Shown here in pieces: positions 33,201-41,293 of a stretch of 64,000 nucleotides of DNA. The stretch's first letter is position 1. The number at the start of each line of letters is the position of its first letter. Where the stretch lies: assembly GCA_027575805.1 (NCBI GenBank), contig JANBPU010000032.1, positions 1 through 64,000 of the forward strand, in the 5' to 3' direction. Origin of the DNA: Mycoemilia scoparia (Eukaryota; Kickxellomycota; Kickxellomycetes; Kickxellales; Kickxellaceae). Position numbers and translations under genes: made by a program. Under the pieces are notes generated by a model. It searched no databases, had not been told where the DNA came from, and saw nothing but the letters and a program-made list of their open reading frames with translations.

Positions 33201-35371
33201 GTGTTTAATCCGGCCCGTGTCGAATCTGACATGCGAGCTTTCCATGACGCAAAGCGAGATTCTTCAAAGCTACTGGCAATATCCAGTTCATCAGTGTTGG
33301 GGTGCAAATATTGGTAATGCTTTATCATTGCTATAAAATCTGTTATGACAGATTCAAGCCCATCTCCTTTAATTCTTGCGCTACTTAGATCCAGTCTGCT
33401 AAGAACTTCGGCCGGAGATCCAAAGAAGTCTGTGACAGCCTCAAGCGATATAATTGAATCTTGGGATGCTTGGAATGCATCGCTTACAGATTTGCGAGTA
33501 TTAGCTATACCGCCACTTCCATCACCAACCATAAATCCCTTGAGGAGTCGAATTTTCACGAGTTCCCAGGTCGAATTGTATAAACCAGTGGTCGAATCTA
33601 CACCACTCATGATCTCGAACCCGGTGAATTTTATGTCGATGCTCACCATATACTTGCCAAATATATATCGTTTATCAGCGTGAATTTTAGAATCCCTCAA
33701 TGAAAAGAACTTGTCGGACATTGGGGTTTCTGGTCGATCTAGGTTAGGTGAAGATGGTCGGGGTATTGGTCGAGATTTGGACTTGGATGGTGATGTATCC
33801 TTCTTCGGTTTCCTCCCCGTATACCAGTATGCAATCTTGCCACTGATAAACGAATACGCTTCCTTTATCCACGTAATAAAATTGGAAAAGCTAGGACCAT
33901 TTCCATCTATCATGGCAGCATCAGCACGAGTTTTGATTGTACGAACTTGTATTGTAAAACCTTCTCCGGATTTGGCTGCGGTGTCATCATCAGAAACCAT
34001 AATCTGGACTCCATTTATCAAGATCTCGAGCCATGGAGAGATCCATGCTGTTGCATAAACTGCCGCACGGAGCATCCTTGTAATTGACTGTGCGAGTTTC
34101 GCTGCAGACTTTTGGGCAGCTTTATAGGCCTGTGCAACATCATCATCATCCTTGTTAGAAGACCGTGTATCACCAGTCGTATTGCCTCTCTTCTGTTGCT
34201 GCTCCAGTGACTTTGAAGAGTTCTTGGAATGGAAACTGGATCGACGGGTATCAATGCTTCTGGGGTTTACAAATATTCTGATTTTGACACCAAGAGCGTA
34301 GATCTGCAATCTCTTTGATAGAGGATCAGGCTCATCGCTTGGAGATGGGGATCTCCGAAGTTGACCGACAGGCTGCACGCTTGAAGACCGACTGGCGCTG
34401 CTAGAAAGGGATTCGTAGAGCGTTTTGCCCTTACTAAGAGGTTTTGGTGGTTGATTTTGGGGCGTTGAATTTCTTGACCCTTCGGTGACATTGCGCACTG
34501 GAGAATCGCGGTCCCTTTTCAACCCGTTATTAAGAACTCCTGCCATACTGTTTGTGCTACTTTGTTGGGGAAGATCTGATAGCATTGGAGAACTAAGGTT
34601 TCTGGAGGTTCCAAAGCCGCCACTGGCTATATTCGGCATATTCGAGCCACTCAAATTTCGTGTTGGAGGCTTTGCTGTATCATCAGGCGAGAGTTTTGGG
34701 AAGCTGGTTAGATACTCATGCTGAGTAGCGTCTTTGTGGCTTGACGATGAATGCCTCCGCCGAATGCCGCTGATACTGTCATCATAACCACCGCCAACAA
34801 ACTCGGAATCAAAGGATTCACGAACAGGAGAACTGTTAGCAGATGAGTAAGTGCGGGATCTGTTGGTGGTGTTCAACGATGTGGGCATCTGTTGGCTATT
34901 GGATGCAAATGTAGCATTTTTCTGCGGTCCTAACGTGGAAGGCAGGTGGTAATCATTTTGAGCAACAAAGCTGTGGTCGGCAGGCCATCTCCTCATATCC
35001 TCACCACGAATTCTTCTCCAAAATCTCAATAAACGCTTTCTCGGGCGACGCATGACCTTGACTTCGCATCCCACCTCATCAGCATGAACATGCACGGTGA
35101 TACCGCTTTTTAGTGGGAATCGCATATTCACTCCGCGCACGCATATGAACCCTGCCCACCTGAACTTGAGCCCAATTTTTTCCAAGAAATACTTTAACGG
35201 GATAACCACAAAGAGGTTAAGAAATATGGTAAATATTAAGATAAACAGGGCCGTTTGTATCAGCCAGTTGCAGGTCATTATGCCGACAATCCATTTTGGT
35301 ATAAATCGGTGGGTGAATGTGTTTTGAATGGTGCTGGCAATCCACTCGGCAGGACCTTTTAGGTAAAACAT
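21212..35371 (-). CDS. FMP27: Fmp27/BLTP2 (Hobbit) bridge-like lipid transfer protein
   Basis: One uninterrupted 14.16-kb frame, 4719 residues. A hydrophobic segment (about 34-60) at the N-terminus would anchor it in the ER, followed by the opening beta-groove region. Family landmarks are visible: GWWDKLRS at about 2265, corresponding to the GFWDK motif, and VPWPPWIP at about 3567, the WPPW motif. The last 600 residues are Ser/Pro-rich and probably disordered. These proteins form long hydrophobic grooves that carry lipids between the ER and the plasma membrane. Yeast Fmp27 (2628) and human BLTP2 (2235) are about half as long, so disordered inserts (for example 130-360, 1800-2000, 3180-3400) or extra groove units must account for the rest. 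Absence of introns is notable beside multi-exon neighbours. Confidence 0.95.
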   Translation of the reverse strand: MFYLKGPAEWIASTIQNTFTHRFIPKWIVGIMTCNWLIQTALFILIFTIFLNLFVVIPLKYFLEKIGLKFRWAGFICVRGVNMRFPLKSGITVHVHADEVGCEVKVMRRPRKRLLRFWRRIRGEDMRRWPADHSFVAQNDYHLPSTLGPQKNATFASNSQQMPTSLNTTNRSRTYSSANSSPVRESFDSEFVGGGYDDSISGIRRRHSSSSHKDATQHEYLTSFPKLSPDDTAKPPTRNLSGSNMPNIASGGFGTSRNLSSPMLSDLPQQSSTNSMAGVLNNGLKRDRDSPVRNVTEGSRNSTPQNQPPKPLSKGKTLYESLSSSASRSSSVQPVGQLRRSPSPSDEPDPLSKRLQIYALGVKIRIFVNPRSIDTRRSSFHSKNSSKSLEQQQKRGNTTGDTRSSNKDDDDVAQAYKAAQKSAAKLAQSITRMLRAAVYATAWISPWLEILINGVQIMVSDDDTAAKSGEGFTIQVRTIKTRADAAMIDGNGPSFSNFITWIKEAYSFISGKIAYWYTGRKPKKDTSPSKSKSRPIPRPSSPNLDRPETPMSDKFFSLRDSKIHADKRYIFGKYMVSIDIKFTGFEIMSGVDSTTGLYNSTWELVKIRLLKGFMVGDGSGGIANTRKSVSDAFQASQDSIISLEAVTDFFGSPAEVLSRLDLSSARIKGDGLESVITDFIAMIKHYQYLHPNTDELDIASSFEESRFASWKARMSDSTRAGLNTLAGSSGKSTRIAEKTLSDQFERILETIAMSSIPQVKMHFTHSLFSNLSLRYIGFSIFMKDFVFDLPIVNKIPAHERLVTLPSTIRFRERDASVTLEWGIVNEERIFDTNSVHSETQANGSHHQGHISKRSGETSTRNSSCSSNSEYPSRVSLSATENSEMSSDSDSKRASSKLRRRISRGRGLSGFMRNQYDLSIESCFQAMWELGSMQVTTSSQDVSSSKSVVEELNPSMTGLRIESARAIFTLPLYTTSLAQPTNPVRRNLDVELNVQKPSILMDLKTRLAFDYAMSWLDGLKLRISSGIPQDISVPHFNVGHGASGFGTASVGQNASMKPGTNSKQQAIRLAWIKYLLRDAQCNATINQIRYGIRPKSANASRVERGSSSTIHDLVMFIERATGSVSLRFPLSDHLSKGLLPFICPEIDFEFKTTPIIGRWVDVKHDLLSQMRRVPEDGAPGWNEDTVIRSNRGPRVVGKLNLVIGKREFLADSPRCKLDVEVVISDLVAAIRHREYMRWISQLPIWETCSFAQDRANESISKNFKQKESENPVPLAPLEERRKEVQATIRVSFHELRVTSTFCDNDEDKMSDIQHGIRLVFRDGGFETRINGGVPTLTSSFALKPDSPTATYNLHAHKVALYLLDTSPRPRVAGQFDTRPPSTISVCELRDWKEFAVERHIAFDNVSVDMAFHSHMHGQPKIVVDINSSLLRSVHSVSSIYRLYVFINHIIYWKRRTGIGKAAVGYVKVPTPSSELYISVKADELQMTGDLPIPDVHTNDMVMVEEGAKTNQKNNLVLRLPKAKFDLVKSKERSNMDIVMCLEGTYARLYGQPINKFKPSLSKRYPMINLNLPQIRMYFPNSEKREAESKKNGTRLNNADKLIDIIFSQGSINIANDYDIHQAIDGFILLQKGSKRVAREMYKVSKPAVPESFSELKPGEKALGNDIIKYFTNPKTWLPGYIRPLISEPPKQPIAIPEPEDLPTIRITGNLLTTEFEDDPFETALSRIYQVGKREQVERLGRLSAFEKRAAKMRQEAKEELHETFKDTTTPTVHVDECGMGFTHQGNPSRAHISKATTDTSSVATPHAPGRFRSFRRSSHIKSSSQSVRQIQGSNHPTAEHLPFESLPSMRTGHSFHTYASSVAPDGESRIGDTVDVDKESRRFRPRKKSNAIEGLTPLVDPADQFRRSRFASWNSSSSQAFIDSNGSLNNPTNLSTESIDKTRTNSIGTYRSLLKETEDDINEARHKLYEFESKNWVKKIRGYMYPPFESGGDIRKQGSSNTNSSKAHEGKMQQSESKPPYPYTPSSWRHPTVHLSSLRLSPVRAVLEAPLSLLEFNSVEDYLRDMDEHSPRGIDWLTLIPWRIKVKCGSLLWQIRDFPFPFIYVPDPFVKRYADNPKKRDSLDFENFRGGIDISSTVVIAEPAPGPESIRNFTIPIGYRDPGQPPFSDPILRWSLAKSLVFPRIYSTFSVLLNVSPTLPLHPNTSLSHLVSPCTLEEKVSLNESSITKSILISWGTCMQSSVTALSQRFESLSKAAPDVSPSIGWWDKLRSRLFYRGRVATFDIHEDMLDPSIPESEIISLSRISSSGESLPTLMKEATRLDSLKVDCPTGDILFYFRGGRDPYDVTDYSRGLLISYRGAVRISIGEDKEHPAIISHTKNSSGTLDGDSSGADDPTPPIHLNEFVKLRCLEFLIGLPMIRSIHKDIIDPTDEKECLPDTDSLTLDLPSDTESPEYSRLLSDPKLRSRLIRSVRRKILNERIRFAIGSKNSEHIFRKVILRLSKGVRFGIGLCAEAIPNSEGKIVNQWKIIPKALEHMTPEQLATHDSFAGFRSLFLHCQFSLQCPFEIEPRDPKSPKMRRPKRFSKSHRAKPPIYLSKPYFEWSPSEVDAFCSPFHKIGYNEMDVGSSDNTTPEKDTEDDQGFFQPFSIFELPKDLYREWGALADFKTYEPQEHTKRYPKLATNDSTVYCEINSSPGVINHITAFTPLFASNMILPIRKGNLYPEIEKADIKIGQCLRSTRVVLNLDSVEIAHTQRDIEMKELETREFEKLGYKIHSDRDAESDTDKKHDDDIKPRGVGDSSNTRRASRSITSGAKAEGVTREAKARMTSAKFSLTMIQKTVKLSAKVDKVVDKGNANTTSEDIKSLNDYSFMQSSIDGNDDADADTIDSVSDIPKPDDEKEALMGLRWSLDDADTEIDNLDLRLLQMHFWLPLFIRDIRPASERPKYDKWNGLTLAKDAAVQVTQQELGWFYITSIHDIDSIDLSSAVFDKLTMAHVLWAPHVIYFMQHPEVSQLLQLLHDPKSSRILSTLPKSTEGLVSQTGSRQHRSSTIAVPRTVKDTGSAHKANISQNLQGDYGHNRSISLSHHQPSTPSSKHSSIQKNDLQGIDPPKNISIYRRASLFRLLSKEVSSSQSKGEHTTIENKLEDLLNPTASIRNSRETQIHLLVKRGESLMHARRKVQAQLDNILSRYERRSDYNEEYIKNNLKDWVTLVSSLSSRRKLVNRCLELFGRGENGLPIQKMVDGKLQDNPVVFPQDRQNAAERILESLYRHRFILHSAYLIWNSEVRDIMMRFLYAEDCWRDIRNYISHTTNELVKNVVSGKDGEKGDKVNSRESFSMPGHESQGRERTYNAQNDAATFHGSKTSLSIKSGIRPPNSETATQATNTKQSRRHSRSHSHSSRLTDHNIFDMFSKKDGKKAHREDNEPAHQNSEPSKPTNPIESVADDVAKFNPKYSALFEFVSPQMSLAVHELTSKEAVVASIERCQVHMIDFYEKDEVSNDSNSITTDEYTDKQVVKSRTLVELDGIQLFTVDFQDFVDYPTYLIDCYYGTRGAYVKEDAVPWPPWIPIEMLLSPKRSYSDDRGSRYLIHQDAKQYQKILDRTSGIVDITRIKGTFLKNSSSQDQIAANIGGDSANADHISVNTKITDFTAPSIATSSKENAAKDTGSGNALSRKLGHRTDYYNIYLPEIYLACTSYQYITVYNIVTQLMVYSDPERAAYLDQLNAKLMTTDVTKIESITPIIREAQEKLREHLRVIRQWNSVHLTESTYQEDGPISPYAIEEQQSKSTSLLTLDRRKNTLEIYLRTAMDMLVAAQKARKQYNIRGRHSQDMVTNESTATISQLSRTGSILSKPIRSRHAKEFNKEDPMSIESRSSGEVYGSTTKSVTRKIEVYLTKVTWRMMSGESNPLFDWDIRRGVVRHDTMSDLATRFALDIDVLVVRNLDPKMIFNDIVSPYTPKINERIDFSKHKMIHVEFSELAPVGGISIVESLVIDLHPLRLQLSYDIGKRIINYLYPSYLSHQNTKQDGAFAMSSKNKRTSIASKEIKEDSDSIYYGEPAEGGKFSVQKAPGPLTRYGTTNNWPAHEEVYKHHYQEYLKTRKDSEPIGEQITIIKQRSSKNKTFIYIRVPGHKHCISYQGKKDKNVEDLRDFVFNSPTLEFSNKVESFYELMMDIKREMKGAVFQHTGALLVEKFKQLNGSKAWKKREKVGGVNKLLQYIDEGEDDDSDDDNAKLEAELTEMSKKKYSGGEGDQLRLKSPDIDPECAGFKTEVGQLGNEPVITRTLLLDPRKLMPAKLSLIIPRTISSERLVGTTPLTDSSNIESLLRDKQVVNPTGAPTVKFNIGLNRLPGIEGLQTAASATMPPAPLDYPEERPTIEPQNLHVVTGPKSHPAHTIANQAPRAVSGDSTHLPKLFNMFQGIPTIGRSRTQRKDTTSSLREDSASERFDQKPKGKWSVSIRLPGASKQQGGDAGSTLSAVTESSVSNSGGLITSASHILENMWPIKSVKTSDPLSPTMQGIMDPYGQRQGRTSSPPPLQQPLPAPPYRFEESASHLSFSHSPASPGRAWSILGSSPRRRQSTNTSSPTPEYPSAAVGNGYMMGAPPTGSRKSLTPPPAQPTSRKFSTRTFGNLLPSSASSHRRSRSNSITLGRSPSPTDASTSYQRQQYRHLNSYNGSSYSHNASNTNDISGTNGTRQPRPKSPRSADRESFGGSH

Positions 35372-36377
35372 TTTTGAAGTATTGTAGGCCTTTGGGCCTG
35401 GACACAGGTATATCTACTTTATCTCTTTAAACAGATATATTTGCCTTTTGGACTATCAGCTACTCGAGATATCGCGGGGCTTTAGTATATATGCTGGTTT
35501 GACTTTCTTAAATATAAACACGCACAAGCGCACTTGGACACTAGGGGAAACTTGACTCGGCGTTGGTTGGGTAAATTTTCCAAGTCGGAATGTGCCCAGT
35601 ATAGAGAGGCTAGAAATAATGACTTGGTGTAAGTGGAAATGCACCAACAGTAGATATAATAATGGCAATAGGAACAATGATAACAAATATGATAGAGAAT
35701 AAGAGATGATGAAAACTAATGCCTTGATGGATAGGAGGTTTTATGAGCACAGAAAGCGAACCGAGATGCCGTATACTTGTATTAAAAATGTTTCAAATCG
35801 CCCAGATTTAGTCACACTGGTTGTGACGTTGGAAGAGGCTTTGCCTGTGTATGGGTGATCACAGGCATCACACTCCAGCATTGCAGAATGATTTCTGGCT
35901 ACCATTGGCTCGTGCATCACTATTGGGTTATGTAATTGGGATTGAGATGACTTTTCAACATGGCTGCTAGTGTTTCCAGCTCTAATGGGCTATCAGCATC
36001 AAGAGTGCCGGCCGGCCTGTTCATGTCTTTACAAGTACTTGGTCAGAATCACAACCTAGCTGCAATTCCTGAAAGCCTGTGTGTATTGCCTTCGCTTCAA
36101 GAATTTACCCAAAAAAACACGCCTTCCTGGATACACCGGCATTTCCCACGACTGCAAAACAAAAACATGCCGAAACAAATAGACATGCACTCTCCCATTT
36201 TGCCATTTATATAGCGCAATGGCTGGTGCCACCCAGCCCTATCTGCACATTGGGTGATAATGTTATGACAAACAACTTGGCTATGGCCAAATAACACAGC
36301 TAGCTGCCAGTAAAGTATCATCTATATTTGCTTAATAAAAACAGTAAGAGCCCCCAACTATACAAACATTAGAATGC
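35372..36377. other. Intergenic, FMP27 promoter side
   Basis: About 1 kb between the FMP27 start and the PET117 stop. A plus-strand 84-codon frame at 35960-36214 overlaps other short frames and shows no domain. Nothing else recognised. Confidence 0.5.
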
Positions 36378-36732
36378 TTATTGTGGTTTCCTTCCCTCGT
36401 CTTCTGAATTGCCCTGTGGCTTTAGATCGGGCTGATCACCAATAAGGGTGGCATGGAGTGCCCTTGTTTCCTCAAACTCCCTGAGGTTTTTTTCTCGCTT
36501 CTTCTTGCGCTCTTCATCGCGGAGAACTCCCTGGTACATGTTCTATGGGAAATGTTCGGCACACAATGATGATTGTTCATATATGTAAGTGAATTGTTTG
36601 ATGCGTGTGTGTCTGCATGCCTTGCCCTCCTCCTACCTCTCTCTCTGTGACTTGGATATTGTGCACAAACCATATCGTTGAGACTGTAAATAGGCAGGAC
36701 CCAGCAAATGTAAGCTTTGCCATGCGCGACAT
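36378..36732 (-). CDS. PET117: Cytochrome c oxidase assembly protein Pet117
   Basis: Two exons, 36732-36637 and 36542-36378, joined in phase 0 across a 94-bp GT..AG intron, give 86 residues; no single frame shows the gene. The protein starts MSRMAKLTFAGSCLFTVSTI, a short basic start plus hydrophobic segment, then a QVTERE turn and a highly charged helix (VLRDEERKKKREKNLREFEE). Start, size and charge pattern match Pet117, an inner-mitochondrial-membrane factor needed for cytochrome c oxidase assembly through heme a synthase. It lies 284 bp downstream of Acinus, same strand. Confidence 0.88.
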
Positions 36733-37016
36733 CCTGTGAAAGTGTAAAACTCTTGTTCTTGTATTTGCTTCAGATCGACCCTATGGCTATATCATTGCCC
36801 AAAGCTCCCTTCCCCTAGAACTTGAAATTTTGTTGGGAAGGGTGCTCAACACATGGTCTTGGTTATGGGCTTCTAGGTACAAATAGAAAATACTGGTCCA
36901 GGTGTCATTAACAGCTCAGGCCTACTACAGCCAATTTTTAGTAATAGAAACAGCAAAAAATAATGAAATGTATGGAATGGAAAAAGGTATTGTTATGTAC
37001 ACACACAATATGTCTC

Positions 37017-38819
37017 TTAGCCAAAGCTTGGTTTTTCTTGACTCTTGGCTTGAACTTGCTCTTCTGTTAGAGGCTTGTAGTAAAGATGTGGTTCAGCTCT
37101 GGTCTTGAAAAATCCGTCTGCTGATGGCTCATCTTTCGCATCATTGTTTACAGCCGTCATGTTTTCAGAGCTGTGAGAGGAGTCTAGCTTCTCTTCGGGG
37201 TTTGACGCGCCTTTGATTTCGACACTGACCCCAGGAGCAACCAGCGTTACATTCCCGCCATCATTCTTGAGCTCAAGAGTCTGGTTTTCGTAGCGCGCCT
37301 TTTCCTCTGCCTCGATCAGGTCGGCCATCTGATTATCGCGAAGAAATCCGCAGGCTAGGTGTCTGCCAGAACCCGCAGGAAACTCCATACCATTGATGTT
37401 CTTGTGTGCCTCTTTGGCCTGCTCTATCGTCGTGTACTAAACAATCCAAAATGCATACTTTATTAGTAAACAAAAGTGCAAGCTGGCAGATGATGGCCTG
37501 CTAAAGAACAGAGTACAGCCCTTACCCTTGCATAGCAGCGTGATTTAAGCCAGTTCATCCATATTTCTTTGGTCTCGCCGTATTTGTTGAGAATCTCCTC
37601 AACCTGGCGAACCATTAGTGGGCGGACAAAGTTTTTGATATAAATTTCGACTGATCCATCATTTTGCAGCACTAATACATATGTAGAATCATCAATGTGT
37701 TTATATACATTTGCTCTTTCTTGCAAACATTCTATAACAATGTGCTCTAACAAGAAACAATAAATCAAAATTCTGTCTTGTGATATCTATTTTATATCTA
37801 TACCTTTGTCTTCTGATGTATCTGCAGAGGGTGTCCCGTTGGTTCCATTTGTAGTGGAATCCAACTTGGGGTTCTTTGCCGACTTTTCGTCCTCTTCGTC
37901 AGCTATAAATTAGAAACACAAGAATAAAGTCAATATATAGCTCACGGCATACTAATGTTTGGCCATGAAGTATAAATGTTAGAGGATCATATTCTGACCT
38001 TTTCTTTTGCGATCAATGCCATCATCTTCACCCTTGGCAGGCGATTTTTCGGCTGTAGATTCGCTAGCCTCTTCGATCACTGGCTTCACCTGTGCTTCGG
38101 TTATTCCTGATGCCTCCTCGTCTAAAAATACAAATATAGTATATGTTCAAATCCAAAGTTATCTTATATCAATGTCCAACACAATGAGACCCTTCATTTT
38201 TTGGGATGCCTATCAAGTTCATGCATTTGAACTGGCCATTTATATGCTTACCAGGAATGGATTCGATTATTGTTTGGTGCTTGAGCTCCTGGGCATCACC
38301 GTCTGCCTTCTTCTCCTCTGCTGAAGTCTCCTTAGGCGGGGTCTTTGGCTCCTCAACAGTAACCTGTGGCTCTGTTGGTTTCTCTTCTTCAACAGAGGTA
38401 GGTTCGTCAGGCTTGGTTTCAGAATCCTCCTTGTCTTCCTTCACGGTATCCTTCACAGGCTCAGAAGAGATGTCAGCTTCATCCTTAGATTCATCAGCTT
38501 CCTTAACATCTGGTACCTTGAAAGTAGTAGGATCTTCTTCCTCGTTTTCTTCCTCATCATTCTCCTCGCCATCCTCTTTAATCTTTTCATTTCCCTCTTC
38601 CTTCTCCTCTTCCTCCTTTGGGGATTCCTCCTTGGCTACGTCCTCAACAGACTCTGGGGCCTCGTTGCCTTCAGCTTCAGCATTTAGAGCCTCCTCTAAA
38701 CGGGCAACCAACTCCTTCTTAAGACCCTTTGTCGAAAGGTTACGATCGTGTAGCTCTTTGCGTAACTCCACGACCTTTAATTCGCTGGGAACAATTTGAG
38801 CATTGTCGCTTGCAGGCAT
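37017..38819 (-). CDS. ACIN1: Acinus-like SAP/RRM splicing-associated protein
   Basis: Five exons (38819-38252, 38121-37999, 37902-37804, 37746-37526, 37436-37017), all GT..AG and in phase, give 476 residues. A SAP domain occupies about 10-47 (ELKVVELRKELHDRNLSTKG). A long Glu/Lys-rich linker follows. The RRM is about 260-355, with the family segment IKNFVRPLMVRQVEEIL. The C-terminus has FFKTRAEPHLYYKPLTEEQ, the RSB motif by which Acinus binds RNPS1 and SAP18 to form the ASAP complex that links splicing and exon-junction complexes. Budding yeast lacks it. It is shorter than human Acinus because the linker is short. Confidence 0.93.
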
Positions 38820-39320
38820 TTTTTGTTACAAGCAGATAATATGAGGGGTGTGTGAAGTTGCTATGAGTAGTGGTTTGATTTATGATAAAAAAGCAAGAAG
38901 TTTAAATCCACAAAAAAAAGTAAAGAAACAAAAGGTTGAGGCTGATGGTGGGTCTGAGCCCTGATTTCTGATTTGCCTGTGTTGATGGTATGCAATACCA
39001 CAACACATCATAGCTTATTTAGATGCATACAAACGTGTGTATATGTGGGTTTTAATAATCGTCATCATAGCCAGGATCACTAATTCGCGCGTCTAATCTG
39101 CTTTTATGTGTCAAGATTAAAGTTGATCAGAACGCGAAAGATGATCATTGGTTTATCGCCTCCACATTTATCTCATTCTTGGCTTTGTCGATCATTGGAA
39201 CAAAGGGGCTTTTGTTTTATTAGAAAAAGGCGAGAGGGTTTCAGGTTTGGTCAACTCTATGTGATTGGCTTTGCTCTCACGCCGGCATTGGTCCAGAGTA
39301 TGGACCATCATGTCATCTTG
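38820..39320. other. Intergenic, Acinus promoter side
   Basis: 501 bp between the HD-protein stop and the Acinus start. The plus-strand frame at 39108-39455 runs into HD-protein exon 4 in antisense and is not taken as a gene. Confidence 0.5.
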
Positions 39321-40354
39321 CTAGTAGCTCATGCCAAAGTCATACTCATCATTGAGCTGGTCAATGTATGTCTTCATAAATTCATGCCTCTTCTTAGCCT
39401 CCTTTTTCCCAGAATCGGTCTTCATCAGCCCACTAATCTTGAAGAGCTTCTCTAAAAATTATGTAACACTGGGCATTGGTTAGGCGGAATGAGTGTGTGC
39501 TTGTGACGAAGTAGAGTGGTGGGTTTTTACATACCAAAGAAGTGCTGAACAGCAGAGCCCTCGTTTTTGGCTGTCTTTTCTTGGTACTTTGCAAAGGTCA
39601 TGTCGCTTGCCATACTATCAGAAGGATCAAACAACGGGCGATTTCTAGCAGCACTGAATGCCATACATCTTGCAATTCCAAAGGCTCCAATAGATTCCAA
39701 TCGATCCGCGTCCTGAACGCTGTATTACATATAATAAATAGGAACATAGTGAGCATATTATAAATTAACAGTGCTCAGCAGAGGTTTGTTGTGGTGCCAA
39801 ATTAGCTATCTAATGTGTATTACCATTGCCATTCCAAACAAGCTTTCCTCCATTCCTCCTCTGAGGGATCGATTGTCCCTTTGGCTTTGTCTTCAATGTA
39901 CTTTAGCTCTTGTCGGTATGAGATGGAGCGTACGATCCTGTCAACCTTCTCCGCACGGCTTTGTTCAAGTCCAGCAGACTCGGCCAGGAATTTGATGGTT
40001 GAGAAATCAGAGTTATCCTGGTTCATCGATTTATATTTTTCATCATCAACATCATGGAGCAGGGCAGCCAAACAGACTATCTCCATGTCGATTTCTGGGC
40101 TATCCGGCTTTTTCGTTTCATCCTGGGCAAGTCTGATTGCTATTATTAGATAAAATGTTAGCATGTGTTCAAGTATGTGCAAATAAATCTTTTTAGTGAC
40201 GTTGAAATGGAGAAATATTATTACCTTGTCGTACTACCCTTTCGACATGAAACCAATCATGGGATGGGTCATATTTGGCCATGTATTTTTTGACAAACTC
40301 TTTTGTCTTTTCTATCGCATTTGTCTTTAAACTGCCATTATTGTTGGTAGTCAT
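39321..40354 (-). CDS. HD-domain phosphohydrolase, YedJ/YpgQ family
   Basis: Exons 40354-40225, 40139-39824, 39719-39535 and 39451-39321 give 253 residues from MTTNNNGS; a longer start at an ATG 51 bases upstream is possible. Metal ligands of the HD fold are present: His in SHDWFHVERV, the His-Asp pair in LLHDVDD, and the distal Asp in QDADRLESIGAFG. The family tail GKKEAKKRHEFM is also present. Bacterial YpgQ is a manganese-dependent pyrophosphohydrolase acting on nucleotides; the substrate of the fungal relatives is not known to me. Length is normal for the family (about 220-250). Confidence 0.9.
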
Positions 40355-40678
40355 TTTAGCAGCACCTCTATCACAGAATGATTTCAGCTCTAAGGGGAAC
40401 ATATACTTGTTGAGAAAAAGCAAGTATATGAGCTTACTGCTAGCTTGTAACACATGGCTGTAATCTTCTTATGGGGTAACATATTTAAACTTGTAAATCA
40501 ATAATTCCACATCTTGCTTTTGGTCTTTAAAAAACCATATGTACACTATCTATTAAAGCATTGCCCATGAATGTGCATGGATATTAACCATTTAAAAGCT
40601 TAAAAACCATTCCCCAAAATATAAATTTGCCAGAAAAACCATGTTTTACTATTATCATTATCATTATTAAGTTAAATA
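40355..40678. other. Intergenic, HD-protein promoter / ZIM17 3' end
   Basis: 324 bp of AT-rich DNA with no recognised feature apart from a possible in-frame extension of the HD protein near its right side. Confidence 0.4.
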
Positions 40679-41293
40679 TTAGTTTTCTGTTGAAGTTTTC
40701 GACGTTGGCAATGATGGAGGCTTCAAAGTACCATCCTCATTACCTTTTTGTTGAGATTCTAGATGGTCTTCTAATGCCTTTTTTACATTTTCTGCCTCGA
40801 TGGAATCAAGAAGGCCAGCATCTTTTAGCTTTCGTACCTCTTCGCCGTTTTCTTTCACGATGTCTTCTATGGTTATTTTGCTATCCTTAAACCAGCCAAG
40901 GTTATCAGCAATTAGATGGCGATTCTTGCATCCATCACACTGCATTAGCACTACTCCTTTTGTATAGGCCACTTTGGACATCGTTTTGTATTGTCTGTGA
41001 TTGCAAACCTTACACGTAAACCCGATAAGCAATCGTCCCTTGTCTGCTGGCTGATCGCTCGCTCCACTATTGACATTTTCTGTCGAATAAAGTTTCTTTA
41101 AAGCCTGTATACTCAAGATATTGGGTTTGGTCAATACCCGACTTGGCGTTTTGTATGAGCAATTTGTAAATTGTCTTATAATGTACATGTTTTGGTAATT
41201 TCTTCTAAAAGACAATGGCGAGGCATAGCGTCGTGATACCGATATGGCACAGCCTTTAAGCAAGTTTCGAATTTCATGTGCTGGACCAAACAT
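40679..41293 (-). CDS. ZIM17: Mitochondrial Hsp70 escort protein Zim17/Tim15 (DNL zinc finger)
   Basis: 204 residues from the ATG at 41293 (MFGPAHEIRNLLKGC). The frame extends 52 codons further upstream, but this start yields a classic basic, Ser/Arg-rich mitochondrial presequence. The DNL domain spans about 105-165: IGFTCKVCNHRQ, then MQCDGCKNRHLIADNLGWF, with four zinc-binding cysteines. Zim17/Hep1/DNLZ keeps mitochondrial Hsp70 soluble and so supports protein import and Fe-S cluster biogenesis in the matrix. A charged tail follows the domain. It is divergent from CLPB with 242 bp between the starts. Confidence 0.93.
   Translation of the reverse strand: MFGPAHEIRNLLKGCAISVSRRYASPLSFRRNYQNMYIIRQFTNCSYKTPSRVLTKPNILSIQALKKLYSTENVNSGASDQPADKGRLLIGFTCKVCNHRQYKTMSKVAYTKGVVLMQCDGCKNRHLIADNLGWFKDSKITIEDIVKENGEEVRKLKDAGLLDSIEAENVKKALEDHLESQQKGNEDGTLKPPSLPTSKTSTEN

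Noticed and set aside
33620..33645. tRNA B-box-like GGGTTCGAGATC on the minus strand
   Set aside because: Lies within FMP27 coding sequence and no A box or cloverleaf was found around it.
38206..38799. 197-codon Ser-rich plus-strand frame
   Set aside because: Antisense to the Glu/Lys-rich linker of Acinus; composition is a mirror of that.
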